NCBI GenBank assembly: GCA_964481825.1
Contig: CAYZUE010000036.1
Coordinates: 1-12,248 of the forward strand
Direction of reading: 5' to 3'
DNA: 12,248 bases
DNA from: CAYZUE01 sp964481825
GTDB lineage: Archaea; Hydrothermarchaeota; Hydrothermarchaeia; Hydrothermarchaeales; JALUUU01
In this document: one piece after another, positions 1 through 7,277 of the stretch
Numbering within the stretch: the stretch's first letter is position 1
Layout of the letters: the number at the start of each line of letters is the position of its first letter
Translations under genes and position numbers: made by a program
Notes under the pieces: generated by a model
Told to the model about the DNA's origin: nothing
Databases searched by the model: none
What the model saw: the letters and a program-made list of their open reading frames with translations, nothing else

Positions 1-261
1 TATTTCCAGATTATGCATTTCTTATTAAATAAAATCAATAGAAAAATTATCAAAATTATCAATTTATTTGAATTTTCTTAATTCAAATTTTGAAATATCT
101 TAAAAAATATCTTAATTAGAGAAAAAATTAATCAAGTTTGAATAATGGACTTAAATAATAGTTAACAATGATAATGATAACCTTTATCCCTATCTCAATC
201 CATAATTCTTTTTGTATTAATAAGAAATTAATAGAGTTATTTAATAGTCTGTTGGGATAAC
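1..261. other. AT-rich intergenic region upstream of tmk
   Basis: No credible gene is visible here. The stretch is almost entirely A and T. It contains a perfect tandem repeat of the 9-mer AAAATTATC (43-51 and 52-60), a perfect 8-bp inverted repeat TTTGAATT/AATTCAAA (67-74 and 80-87), and the near-repeat AATATCTTAA around 100-117. A TATA-like TTATTTAATA at 238-247 lies about 20 bases before the tmk ATG, which would suit a leaderless or nearly leaderless transcript. At this base composition the short repeats could be chance. The inverted repeat might be an operator or the end of an upstream transcript, but nothing in the window decides. Confidence 0.5.
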
Positions 262-831
262 ATGTTTGTTGCACTTGAGGGTATAGATGGTTGTGGGAAA
301 ACAACTCTAGCGAAGGGCTTAGAAAAAAATGATTTTTTTGTAACTCAAGAACCATATTTAACCTTGACTAAGGACATTGTGGGCAGAACTAAAAATGATG
401 AAGCTCGTGAACTCGCTTTTTATATCGATCGTCTTTACCATATTGATAGAGTAATTACTCCTAATCTTAAGAGAGGAGTAATAACTGATCGGTACAAGTA
501 CTCCCAGATCGCGTATGCATATGCAAGGTATTCTGGAGGGGAAATATATAAAAATGTTGTATCTCTGAATCAGAATCTATTAGAACCAGATATGGTGTTA
601 TTTTTAGATATTAAGCCTGAGGAATCTTTGCTAAGAAAGCCGGGCATTATTAATGATGCTTCTCCCTATCTTAAAATTTCATCTAATTATACCGATTTTT
701 TTAATAGAATAAAAGAGAAATATATGGATCTTCAATCAGAAAATTGGAAAGTTATTGATGCAAATAATAGCAAGGAAAAAATATTGGAGGAAGCATTAAA
801 ATTACTTTCTAAGCTTGGTTTTAAGAGATAA
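262..831 (+). CDS. tmk: Thymidylate kinase (dTMP kinase)
   Basis: This enzyme phosphorylates dTMP to dTDP with ATP in the cytoplasm, a step in dTTP synthesis. The 189-residue protein opens with the P-loop EGIDGCGKTT (residues 6-15). It has the TQEP motif (28-31), where family members bind the nucleotide, and the family's DR-Y-S motif as DRYKYS (76-81), followed by an Ala/Tyr-rich helix. The hydrophobic strand VLFLDI (112-117) precedes a short LID segment with R125. The P-loop has no arginine between the aspartate and GKTT, so the phosphoryl-transfer arginine is probably in the LID, as in type II enzymes (inference). At 189 residues it is slightly shorter than the usual 200-215. The ATG at 262 fits because the P-loop falls directly after it, as in the family. 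It stands alone: a T-run follows and the next gene has its own promoter. Confidence 0.95.
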   Translation: MFVALEGIDGCGKTTLAKGLEKNDFFVTQEPYLTLTKDIVGRTKNDEARELAFYIDRLYHIDRVITPNLKRGVITDRYKYSQIAYAYARYSGGEIYKNVVSLNQNLLEPDMVLFLDIKPEESLLRKPGIINDASPYLKISSNYTDFFNRIKEKYMDLQSENWKVIDANNSKEKILEEALKLLSKLGFKR

Positions 832-839
832 ACAGACTA

Positions 840-849
840 TTTTTTTTTT
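840..849 (+). terminator. Oligo-T terminator after tmk
   Basis: Ten consecutive T begin nine bases after the tmk stop codon, with no GC hairpin before them. Archaeal RNA polymerase is known to terminate at such T-runs. A promoter for the next genes follows about 70 bases later, which supports a transcript boundary here. Confidence 0.6.
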
Positions 850-916
850 AGAAAAAATAATAAAAAAAGATTTTAGATTTTGATCATTTATTCATTGAAA
901 AAAATTCTTTTCACAA

Positions 917-925
917 GTTTTATAT
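917..925 (+). promoter_or_regulatory. TATA-box promoter of the dsrEFH-like operon
   Basis: The sequence ACAAGTTTATATATTGG contains a near-ideal archaeal BRE plus TATA element. Its centre predicts a transcription start near 948, about 20 bases before the ATG at 970. A second TATA-like ATTATATA at 951-958 is too close to the ATG to serve it. Confidence 0.55.
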
Positions 926-969
926 ATTGGGAATCCAAACTTTTCTTAGGATTATATAAGGCTAGATTT

Positions 970-1275
970 ATGACTAAGAAAAAACTGGGAATATTAGTGA
1001 ATACCGATAAACATCTGAAGCATCTATCAGGTTTATGTCAGGCTGCTTTATCTTCTGATGTGGAAATTTCCTTATTCATAATGGACGATGGATGTTCTCT
1101 TATTGACACCTTAAATTTCAAAGAATTATGCGATGCTGATGATATAACTGCAACAGTTTGTGATCACAGTTATAAAGAAAAAGGATTTACGAAGGATCTT
1201 GTAAATATCAAAGCTGGTTCTCAATTTGAACACGCCATAATTGCGAACGAGTGTGATAGGTATATAGTGCTATGA
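970..1275 (+). CDS. dsrE: DsrE/TusD-like sulfur-relay protein
   Basis: This is a 101-residue member of the DsrE/TusD fold, whose relatives carry a persulfide on a conserved cysteine and pass sulfur in the DsrEFH/TusBCD complex. C64, in VCDHSYKEKGF, has the spacing of the TusD cysteine motif (C, then about eight residues, then G). The C-terminus ECDRYIVL matches the CDRVVQF end of E. coli TusD. The frame is open upstream to a TTG at 880. I chose the ATG at 970 because the best TATA box (918-925) lies inside that longer version and the extra 30 residues do not resemble the family. A weak AAGG (958-961) precedes the ATG. The stop overlaps the next start as ATGA, implying coupled translation. No sulfite reductase or DsrC/TusE is present here, so the sulfur acceptor is unknown; tRNA thiolation is one possibility. 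Confidence 0.82.
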   Translation: MTKKKLGILVNTDKHLKHLSGLCQAALSSDVEISLFIMDDGCSLIDTLNFKELCDADDITATVCDHSYKEKGFTKDLVNIKAGSQFEHAIIANECDRYIVL

Positions 1276-1550
1276 GAAAAATCTGTGTTATTATTAAAAC
1301 ATCAGACACTTATCGACAAAGTGAAGCTGTGCGAGTTGCCATAGGCTTAACTATGTTAGATGATAAAGTAGATCTCATTGTCCTTGACCAAAATTTGATT
1401 AGGAATGATGCAGTTAATAAAAATCTAGAGCTTCTAATTACGATGAATGGAGCTACTTACTCTAACAAGTCTGAGAACCAATTTGATCCATTATCCATAG
1501 AGGATATTTCAGGAAAGCTTATTGAGTATGATGTGGTGGTGGCATATTGA
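1272..1550 (+). CDS. dsrF: DsrF/TusC-like sulfur-relay protein
   Basis: This 92-residue protein has the alternating hydrophobic pattern of the DsrE/DsrF fold. Its start MRKICVIIKTSD resembles the first strand of TusC, and its end LIEYDVVVAY matches the ELANYDVILRF end of E. coli TusC. It is shorter than TusC (about 119 residues). It lacks the usual CxxC-like cysteine segment in the middle; its only cysteine is C5. TusC probably acts structurally in the known heterohexamer, so this loss need not abolish function (inference). The start overlaps the previous stop by four bases (ATGA), and its own stop overlaps the TTG start of the next frame (TTGA). The three genes are thus one translationally coupled unit. 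Confidence 0.75.
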   Translation: MRKICVIIKTSDTYRQSEAVRVAIGLTMLDDKVDLIVLDQNLIRNDAVNKNLELLITMNGATYSNKSENQFDPLSIEDISGKLIEYDVVVAY

Positions 1551-1717
1551 AAATATTATACATATTTAGGGAAGAACCTCCTGAAAATGTGAAAAATATA
1601 GTGGAACATCAGAGCAGTGAAAATACTATTACATCAATTAGGTTATATGAGGGAAAGATTAACTACGACGATGTTATAAACTGCATTTTCAGTCATGATA
1701 GAGTGATTAGTTGGTAG
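1547..1717 (+). CDS. dsrH: Miniature DsrH/TusB-like protein (TTG start)
   Basis: This is a 56-codon frame starting with TTG in a TTGA overlap with the preceding stop, the same arrangement as the ATGA overlap upstream. The protein begins MKILYIFREEPPENV and ends in a segment containing INYDDV and HDRVISW. This end aligns with the C-terminus of E. coli TusB (IDYTDFV, then H, then final W). The third position in a DsrE-DsrF-DsrH order is exactly where dsrH belongs. It is much shorter than TusB/DsrH (about 95 residues): the central strand with the QDGV motif is missing. C46 is the only cysteine and sits in the C-terminal helix, not at the usual N-terminal position. It could be a reduced functional subunit or a decaying remnant, but the intact coupling and conserved tail favour a gene. 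Confidence 0.65.
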   Translation: MKILYIFREEPPENVKNIVEHQSSENTITSIRLYEGKINYDDVINCIFSHDRVISW

Positions 1718-1774
1718 AAGTTTTAATTTCGTATTCACCGATTAATATCTCAGTTCTAAATTTCTCTATGTGCT

Positions 1775-1782
1775 GATATAAA
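1775..1782 (+). promoter_or_regulatory. Possible TATA box for the lipoprotein gene
   Basis: GATATAAA lies about 50 bases before the ATG at 1828, giving a predicted start near 1805 and a short leader that includes the GGAG ribosome-binding site at 1816-1819. The match is modest. Confidence 0.35.
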
Positions 1783-1827
1783 TGAGGTAAAACACGTTGT
1801 TAGGATCTTAGAAAAGGAGAAATTCAA

Positions 1828-2250
1828 ATGATGTTTCTTACTGGCATTATCATATTAATTTTGTCCACGGGGTGTGTTAACAATCCTGAAACAATATCTC
1901 TACAGCTGCACGAAAATTTCAATAATGGTGATGAAAATTACTTAGTCGTTGTTTCTACCTATCCCCAAAAGCTTCTAGCTGGACACCCTTTTACAGTGAA
2001 TATTGAGATTAAAAATATACAAAACTTAGATGAAATACAACATATTAACTATGACTGTCAAATAGAAGATAATTCAGGTACGATTTTTTTTGTGGATTCC
2101 CTGCACTCCATGAAAGGTAGATCTTATCAAAAAGATATCACTCTGGAAGAGAAAGGATTTTACATATTTAAACTAACTATTTACCAGGGGATGGGAACCT
2201 CTATTGAGGATATTTATAATAACGATTTAAAATTTACAGTCGGCGAATAA
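1828..2250 (+). CDS. Small lipoprotein with an Ig-like domain
   Basis: This 140-residue exported protein has a hydrophobic N-terminus (residues 3-12) ending in the lipobox LSTGC, so C16 would be lipid-modified and the protein tethered outside the membrane. The remainder (about 38-138) is a single beta-rich domain. Its motif YPQKLLAGHPFTVNIEIKN is typical of the first strands of CARDB/NEW3-type Ig-like modules, resembling the domains of the COG1361 protein at 3713. A good ribosome-binding site, AAAAGGAG, ends eight bases before the ATG; a second ATG follows immediately. The signal peptide has no positive residue before its hydrophobic core, which is unusual. The function is unknown: candidates are a surface adhesion or binding module, or an accessory to a neighbouring transporter. 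Confidence 0.75.
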   Translation: MMFLTGIIILILSTGCVNNPETISLQLHENFNNGDENYLVVVSTYPQKLLAGHPFTVNIEIKNIQNLDEIQHINYDCQIEDNSGTIFFVDSLHSMKGRSYQKDITLEEKGFYIFKLTIYQGMGTSIEDIYNNDLKFTVGE

Positions 2251-2420
2251 ATCAACTAGCCTTTCTAATATTAAAAGAAGATTTAAAGTGGGAATGTAAC
2301 ATAGAAGGTCTGATGAAATCATCATCATCATTAATGTAGAAAATACAAGATAGAAAATAAACTTGGGGTTTCTTAATGACGTTAACGATGAAGATAACAA
2401 GTAAAGGAATGTAAATTTCT
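2251..2420. other. Intergenic region before the MFS gene
   Basis: There is no gene in these 170 bases. The 8-bp palindrome CGTTAACG (2380-2387), flanked on both sides by ATGA-like bases, lies about 33 bases before the MFS start and could be an operator. A short ATC run (about 2319-2330) is also present. I see no strong TATA box, so co-transcription with the lipoprotein gene is possible. Confidence 0.3.
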
Positions 2421-3608
2421 ATGATAAGTTATAAGTGGATTATTCTTATTGTTTCTTTTTTTACTCTTTTTATGACCTATGGAATTCTATTTTCAATAGG
2501 ACTTTATTTTAAACCTTTAGAAACAGAGTTTAATTGGAGCAGGACTCAAATTTCAATAGCTATTTCAATATCAATGATAGTTTTTGGTATTTTTCAGCCT
2601 ATTGTTGGGAGATTGATAGACAAACTAGGTCCTAAAAAAGTAATTGCCTCAAGCGTTTTTATCTTAGGATTAAGTCTATCATTGATGTCGTATATTTCAA
2701 ATCTTTGGGAATTTTATTTAGTATTTGGAGTTTTAGCAGGTTTAGGGTTCAGCGGGTCCACAGTTCTATCGAATTCTGTTATTGTTTCAGGTTGGTTTAC
2801 TAATAGGAGAGGAAAGGCATTAGGGATATTATCTGCAGGGGTAAATGTAGGCCAAATGTTTATTTTACCCATTTCGATGTATGTAATTCTCTCTTATGGC
2901 TGGAGATTCTCTTTTTCTTTAATTGGGGGAATATTGTTACTTGTCATACTTCCTCTTATCCTACTTTTTATCCGCAATAACCCCCATACAGATAATAAAT
3001 TAAACAGTGACTCACGAATTCATGATAATAATCAGGATATAACTTATTTTCTTAAAACAAAGCCTTTTTGGCTTTTATTCTTAAGTTTCTATACCTGTGG
3101 ATTCACAGCCCATGGATTATTCATGCATTTCCCAATTTTCGTTGCTGAATATGGAGTTTCAGAAATGGATGCCGCTACTCTAATTGGAATGGTTGGTGGC
3201 ATCAGTATAATAGGAGTTCTGGTTATGAGTTTCCTTTTTGATCGAATTGGAGGTAAAAATCCATTAGCTTCAACGTATCTTTTAAGAAGTTTTTCTGTTT
3301 TATTCTTGATTTTGTTTATATATGTGAATAATATTTTAATTTTGTACGTTTTTGTTTTATTATATGGATTCTCTTATTTTGCTACTGTACCACTAGTATC
3401 TGGGCTTACTAGAAAAATATACGGGCAATCTGTTATGGGCTCTCTCTTAGGTTTAATCTGGTTTTCACATGCTCTAGGTCAATCAAGTGGTCCTTTTCTA
3501 GCAGGAGTACTATACGATTATACAGGAAGCTATTTTTCAATCTATGTAATCAGTTCATTTATTCTTTTAATAGCATCAATCTTAAGTTACATGATAAAGG
3601 AAGATTGA
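2421..3608 (+). CDS. MFS transporter, OFA/monocarboxylate-like
   Basis: This 395-residue major facilitator permease has about 12 membrane helices in two halves, split by a hydrophilic cytoplasmic loop (about 185-207). Motif A is seen after helix 2 as GRLIDKLGPKKV (63-74), with its echo FDRIGGKN in the second half (273-280). The segment GWFTNRRGKALGI (124-136), together with GPFLAGVLYDYTGSY (357-371), is typical of the oxalate/formate antiporter and monocarboxylate transporter group. A small organic anion is therefore the likely substrate, though this cannot be fixed from sequence. Length is normal for the family. An AAGG (2404-2407) is the only ribosome-binding-like element and is rather far from the ATG. 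Neighbouring genes do not indicate a pathway. Confidence 0.88.
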   Translation: MISYKWIILIVSFFTLFMTYGILFSIGLYFKPLETEFNWSRTQISIAISISMIVFGIFQPIVGRLIDKLGPKKVIASSVFILGLSLSLMSYISNLWEFYLVFGVLAGLGFSGSTVLSNSVIVSGWFTNRRGKALGILSAGVNVGQMFILPISMYVILSYGWRFSFSLIGGILLLVILPLILLFIRNNPHTDNKLNSDSRIHDNNQDITYFLKTKPFWLLFLSFYTCGFTAHGLFMHFPIFVAEYGVSEMDAATLIGMVGGISIIGVLVMSFLFDRIGGKNPLASTYLLRSFSVLFLILFIYVNNILILYVFVLLYGFSYFATVPLVSGLTRKIYGQSVMGSLLGLIWFSHALGQSSGPFLAGVLYDYTGSYFSIYVISSFILLIASILSYMIKED

Positions 3609-3712
3609 CTGCAATTCTTTTCTATATGAAATAAATATTCTTCAACCAGTATTTTACTACAGATAAGTTTAAACGTTAGTTGGTAATTATTTAGGGAGAA
3701 GAAGTGAAGTAA
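3609..3712. other. Intergenic region upstream of the COG1361-RND operon
   Basis: No gene is present. The palindrome GTTTAAAC (3667-3674) lies about 40 bases before the ATG at 3713, where a TATA element would sit for a transcript with a short leader. A purine-rich GGGAGAAGAAG (from about 3694) is the ribosome-binding region. Confidence 0.3.
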
Positions 3713-4954
3713 ATGATTAAAAAAGAATCCATCAGTCTAATAATTTGTTTCATATCGTTAGTCAGTATGTTTCCCATGGTATTTGGGTTAATGGAAGCAG
3801 ATTTTTATGTTACGGAAGTTTACCCAGAAAGGATATATCCTGGTGAAACTACTAACTTGAGCATCACTATCAAAAATCTATCTCCAGAGGACGCGACTTA
3901 TCTTAAGATTACTTTAGACCCAAATGATACCTCACCTATAGATCCAATTGGCACATCAAAGAAATATCTTAACCAAATGGAGAAAGCAGTTCGCTCAGCT
4001 GAATACTTTGGAGTTGTTTCTCAAAATGATGAGTTAACACTCTCTTTCCCAATATATGCAAATCTGGACGCAACTGAAGACGTTTATATGACTCCATTGC
4101 TTCTGGAGTGGAAAAATGTAAATTTACAAGATGCAAGTCAAACCCTCCAAGTGGAGATTTACGTAAAGGGTGAACCAGCTCTAAAGATAGCGAAGGTTCG
4201 AACTGATCCTATAGAATTTAAGAGTGATACTGAGAACAGTGACATAATAATTACAGTTGAGAATGCTGGTAAGGCAATTGCAAAGTCTGTTAGATTAACA
4301 TTATCGTTAAATTCGCCTTTCTCTAAAGCTTATTCTAATTCCAATTCAGATTTTGTTGCCGAAATAGTTACAGATAAAACTCACGATTTTACTGTTAGCG
4401 TAGATATCGACGAAAAAACCCCCGCAGGGAGCTATTCATTTCCTATAACTATGACTTATAGAGGAGAGGAAAATGAATATTCACTAACAGAAGAAATAAC
4501 ATTAATTGTAGAGTCCGAAGCAACTTTTGATATTAAGGAAGTTAAATCTAATCCTGAGACTTTAAATCAAGGTGATGTCTTCAGAGTTAATGTTCTCATT
4601 GTCAATACTGGGCAGAGAAATGCAGAGGCTGTTAAAGCAGTGCTTAAGACAAAATCCTACTTCAGTGGTGTGAAGACTGATTATTTAGGGGATATAGAGA
4701 TTGGCGAGAGTAAGTTAGCAACCTTCGAGCTTACTGCTGACCGAGACACTATCCCAGATAATTATGAGAATGATATCAAGATAATATGGGAGGAATCAGG
4801 TAAAAGGATAGAGGAGATAGATTCCTTTGCTATAACGGTTCATGGTAATCAGAGTAATATCGGTGCTCCAACTAAGCTAGTTGGTGGCTTAGCTATATTG
4901 TTTATAGTTGCTGTATTGGTAATATGGAGGAGACGTGGAGGCGGCGATGATTGA
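3713..4954 (+). CDS. Secreted COG1361/NEW3-like surface protein, C-terminally anchored
   Basis: The 413-residue protein has an N-terminal signal peptide (KK, then a hydrophobic core at about 8-26). Three Ig-like beta domains follow (about 28-152, 154-267 and 270-377). Each opens with the repeated pattern of a strand, then P-x-x-(hydrophobic)-x-x-G-(D/E) and (I/V)xNxG or similar: YPERIYPGETTNLSITIKN, DPIEFKS...TVENAG and NPETLNQGDVFRVNV...VNTG. A membrane helix (388-405) and an RRR stop-transfer cluster close the chain, so nearly the whole protein lies outside the cell. This is the COG1361 type common in archaea, often loosely called S-layer-like. Its stop overlaps the start of the RND exporter, so it is probably made with that exporter and may work as its extracellular partner, by analogy with periplasmic adaptors (inference). 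An S-layer or adhesion role is the alternative. Confidence 0.85.
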   Translation: MIKKESISLIICFISLVSMFPMVFGLMEADFYVTEVYPERIYPGETTNLSITIKNLSPEDATYLKITLDPNDTSPIDPIGTSKKYLNQMEKAVRSAEYFGVVSQNDELTLSFPIYANLDATEDVYMTPLLLEWKNVNLQDASQTLQVEIYVKGEPALKIAKVRTDPIEFKSDTENSDIIITVENAGKAIAKSVRLTLSLNSPFSKAYSNSNSDFVAEIVTDKTHDFTVSVDIDEKTPAGSYSFPITMTYRGEENEYSLTEEITLIVESEATFDIKEVKSNPETLNQGDVFRVNVLIVNTGQRNAEAVKAVLKTKSYFSGVKTDYLGDIEIGESKLATFELTADRDTIPDNYENDIKIIWEESGKRIEEIDSFAITVHGNQSNIGAPTKLVGGLAILFIVAVLVIWRRRGGGDD

Positions 4955-7157
4955 GGATGTCCTCAACTTTTACGCAAATGTTTCTAAGAAGTTTTATCCA
5001 TTTATTATAATCCTAGCTCTTATCCTTTCGGTTGTTTCATTTCAACAGGCATCTAAAACTGAGATTAGTACGGATATCCTTGGATTCTTCTACCAAGATA
5101 CTGATGGTATGTCCGAGACTCGTATGCTCAGAAGCGATTTCATGGGAACTGATACAGTTAAAATCCTTATTGAAGCAGATCGTATAGTGACAAAAGATGT
5201 TTTAGAAGATGACGTCCTTGACATGACTCTGGAGCTCGTGGACACTGTCTCAATTATTCCCGGCGTTTTTAAAGTCTCTAGTGTTCTAGATTTAGGAAAT
5301 TCAAGGGATATTATCTTGCACAACTCATTTGTGGAAACCTCTGATTATCTAAGTACTGAGCTCCAATACTCCATTATCATCGTTGAATTAGATTCTGCCG
5401 AGGTACCTGATAGAGCAAAACTAATTGATACTTTTAAGAAGACTGTAAATAGAGTAGATTTAGCAAAGGGGACTAAAGTAACCGTTGCTGGAAGTCCAGC
5501 TCTTTATAACGCTTGGGATGAAGCAGTGAGAACGGGATTTGCAAAATCTATAATTGCTAGTGCTGTTACAATCTCCGTGGTCCTTTTTTTTGTTTTCAGG
5601 AGTCCAATAACTTCTAGTTTTGTCATGATCCCTATTCTCGTCGCTGTTTTAACTGCCTTTGGGACTATGCACTTCATAAATATCCCATTAAATTTTTTAA
5701 CAGTAATGTTCGGGGCCGTAACATTAGGTCTTGGAGTTGATTATAGTATCCACCTTGTTCAGAGATATCATGAGGAACTTAGAAAGGGCAATAATAACGC
5801 GTTGAATGTAGCATTGTCTAGAATAGGTAGAAATACCATATTCACAGGCCTAACAACCATGGCCGCTTTCTCTTCCATGACAGTTTCAGGACTTAGAATG
5901 TTAATGGAATACGGGGTTATGTCTTTTATTGCAATTTCCTTTTCAGTTTTGTCAGTTCTTTTATTTTTACCATCATTTCTTATATTAGAGTCTAAAATTG
6001 GAAGTAGGAAATTTAAATTGTCAACAATTTTTAAAGCTCTTGGTTTAGCTGGTTTCCTATCTACTTTTATGATAAAACTTTCAACTTTTTCATTAAAAAG
6101 GCCAATTGCAGTAATTTTTTTCGTCTCTCTCGGTGGTGTTCCAGTATTTTATGGTTTGTCTCAAATAGAAACCCTAACAGATGTTGATGCATGGTTGCCT
6201 CAGGAAAATCCATCAGTAATGGCAAATAATATCATCGATGACGAGTTTGGTGATTATGACTATACCATGATATTAGTCTTGGCTGATGATATCAGAGATC
6301 CTATTGTAATGAGTTCAATCGAAAAAATTGGAGAAGGAGTTCAGAAAGTTCCCCATATTACAGAGGTTTCTAGCATTTCTAGTTTGATACATCCGTTGCC
6401 TATTAAAGAAAAAATTATACATAGTAAAATCGAAGCATTACCCTTAGATACGAGGCGTAAATATGTAACTGAGGATTATACTGAATCTCTTATAATTATA
6501 AAGACAGACAAAGAGGTCGATGATATAATGGTGAGGGAGATAAAAGAAGTTCTAGATTACGTTGATAAACCTGCGGAAGTCGTCTTTTCTCAAGCTGGAG
6601 CAAATCTTCTTATGTCTAGGATCGATAGTATCATAGCCCAAGATCAGATCCGAACCACAATGGCAAGTTTAGCTCTTGTTATGACAATGTTATTCTTTGC
6701 AATGAGGGGTGTTAGTGGAATAATCTTGGGTCTTTCACCAATTCTCTTAGCCATTCTCTTTGCTATGGGCTTTATGGGTCTACTTCAGATTCCATCTACT
6801 CCCTTGACTGTTATGCTAGCAACTCTTTTACTTGGTTTAGGGATTGATTACAGTATACATTTCATTGCTAGGTACAGGGAAGAACGAATGAATGGAAAAA
6901 CGCTGGAGGAGGCATTACTCATTACTTCATCAACTGTAGGTGAATCAATCGCTCTAACTTCCATTACCACCACGTTCGGATTTTTATCCCTAATGACGAT
7001 TATGCTAGTTCCAGTGCAAGATTTTGGGAAAATTGCAGCAGTGGGCCTGGTTTTTTGTGCTATTTTTGTACCGATAATTATCTCAGTAGGGCTTTTATTC
7101 TATGAGAAAATAGTTCGTAAACGCATGATTCCCCTACTGTATCCAAGAAAAGCTTGA
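4947..7157 (+). CDS. RND superfamily exporter (archaeal HAE3/MMPL type)
   Basis: This 736-residue proton-driven exporter has the duplicated RND plan: helix 1 (about 17-34), an external domain (35-195), helices 2-6 (about 200-350), helix 7 (about 385-405), a second external domain (406-565) and helices 8-12. The matching motifs GLGVDYSIH (D265) and GLGIDYSIH (D634) sit in helices 4 and 10, each followed by a basic/acidic RYxEE segment; the aspartates are the expected proton-relay residues. Its size fits the archaeal COG1033 / HAE3 group, smaller than AcrB. A GTG at 4935 is also in frame, but I prefer the ATG at 4947: GGAGG (4937-4941) lies five bases before it and the overlap with the upstream gene is then only eight bases. 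The substrate is unknown; lipids, hydrophobic compounds or surface components are typical guesses. Confidence 0.9.
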   Translation: MIEDVLNFYANVSKKFYPFIIILALILSVVSFQQASKTEISTDILGFFYQDTDGMSETRMLRSDFMGTDTVKILIEADRIVTKDVLEDDVLDMTLELVDTVSIIPGVFKVSSVLDLGNSRDIILHNSFVETSDYLSTELQYSIIIVELDSAEVPDRAKLIDTFKKTVNRVDLAKGTKVTVAGSPALYNAWDEAVRTGFAKSIIASAVTISVVLFFVFRSPITSSFVMIPILVAVLTAFGTMHFINIPLNFLTVMFGAVTLGLGVDYSIHLVQRYHEELRKGNNNALNVALSRIGRNTIFTGLTTMAAFSSMTVSGLRMLMEYGVMSFIAISFSVLSVLLFLPSFLILESKIGSRKFKLSTIFKALGLAGFLSTFMIKLSTFSLKRPIAVIFFVSLGGVPVFYGLSQIETLTDVDAWLPQENPSVMANNIIDDEFGDYDYTMILVLADDIRDPIVMSSIEKIGEGVQKVPHITEVSSISSLIHPLPIKEKIIHSKIEALPLDTRRKYVTEDYTESLIIIKTDKEVDDIMVREIKEVLDYVDKPAEVVFSQAGANLLMSRIDSIIAQDQIRTTMASLALVMTMLFFAMRGVSGIILGLSPILLAILFAMGFMGLLQIPSTPLTVMLATLLLGLGIDYSIHFIARYREERMNGKTLEEALLITSSTVGESIALTSITTTFGFLSLMTIMLVPVQDFGKIAAVGLVFCAIFVPIIISVGLLFYEKIVRKRMIPLLYPRKA

Positions 7158-7277
7158 AGGTATTTTGTTTTAAAGATATATTTCTGTAATTTAAACAGTT
7201 TATAAAGCTCTAGTTAAATAATAAATAACAAAGAATATTTAATATATGATAAAATATTTCTAACAAGGATTTACACC
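7158..7277. promoter_or_regulatory. Promoter region for the membrane thioredoxin gene
   Basis: The 120 bases between the RND and thioredoxin-like genes hold two TATA-like sites: GTTTATAAAG (about 7198-7207) and TTTAATATATG (about 7238-7248). An AAGGA (7265-7269) lies eight bases before the ATG at 7278. If that ribosome-binding site is used, the upstream TATA box is the better promoter. Confidence 0.35.

Noticed and set aside
128..355. Minus-strand open frame covering the start of tmk
   Set aside because: It runs antisense through the tmk P-loop region and low-complexity AT DNA and resembles no protein family.
880..969. N-terminal extension of the DsrE-like protein from TTG
   Set aside because: The extension contains the best TATA box and is not family-like; the ATG at 970 gives the normal DsrE start.
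2314..2340. ATC trinucleotide run and tiny ATG frame before the MFS gene
   Set aside because: Only about four ATC units and an eight-codon frame, which is within chance expectation.
4935..4946. GTG start for the RND exporter
   Set aside because: It is possible, but the ATG at 4947 has a better-spaced GGAGG and a shorter overlap.
5090..5323. Minus-strand frame inside the RND gene
   Set aside because: It is a shadow of a strongly supported gene with no promoter or recognisable protein.
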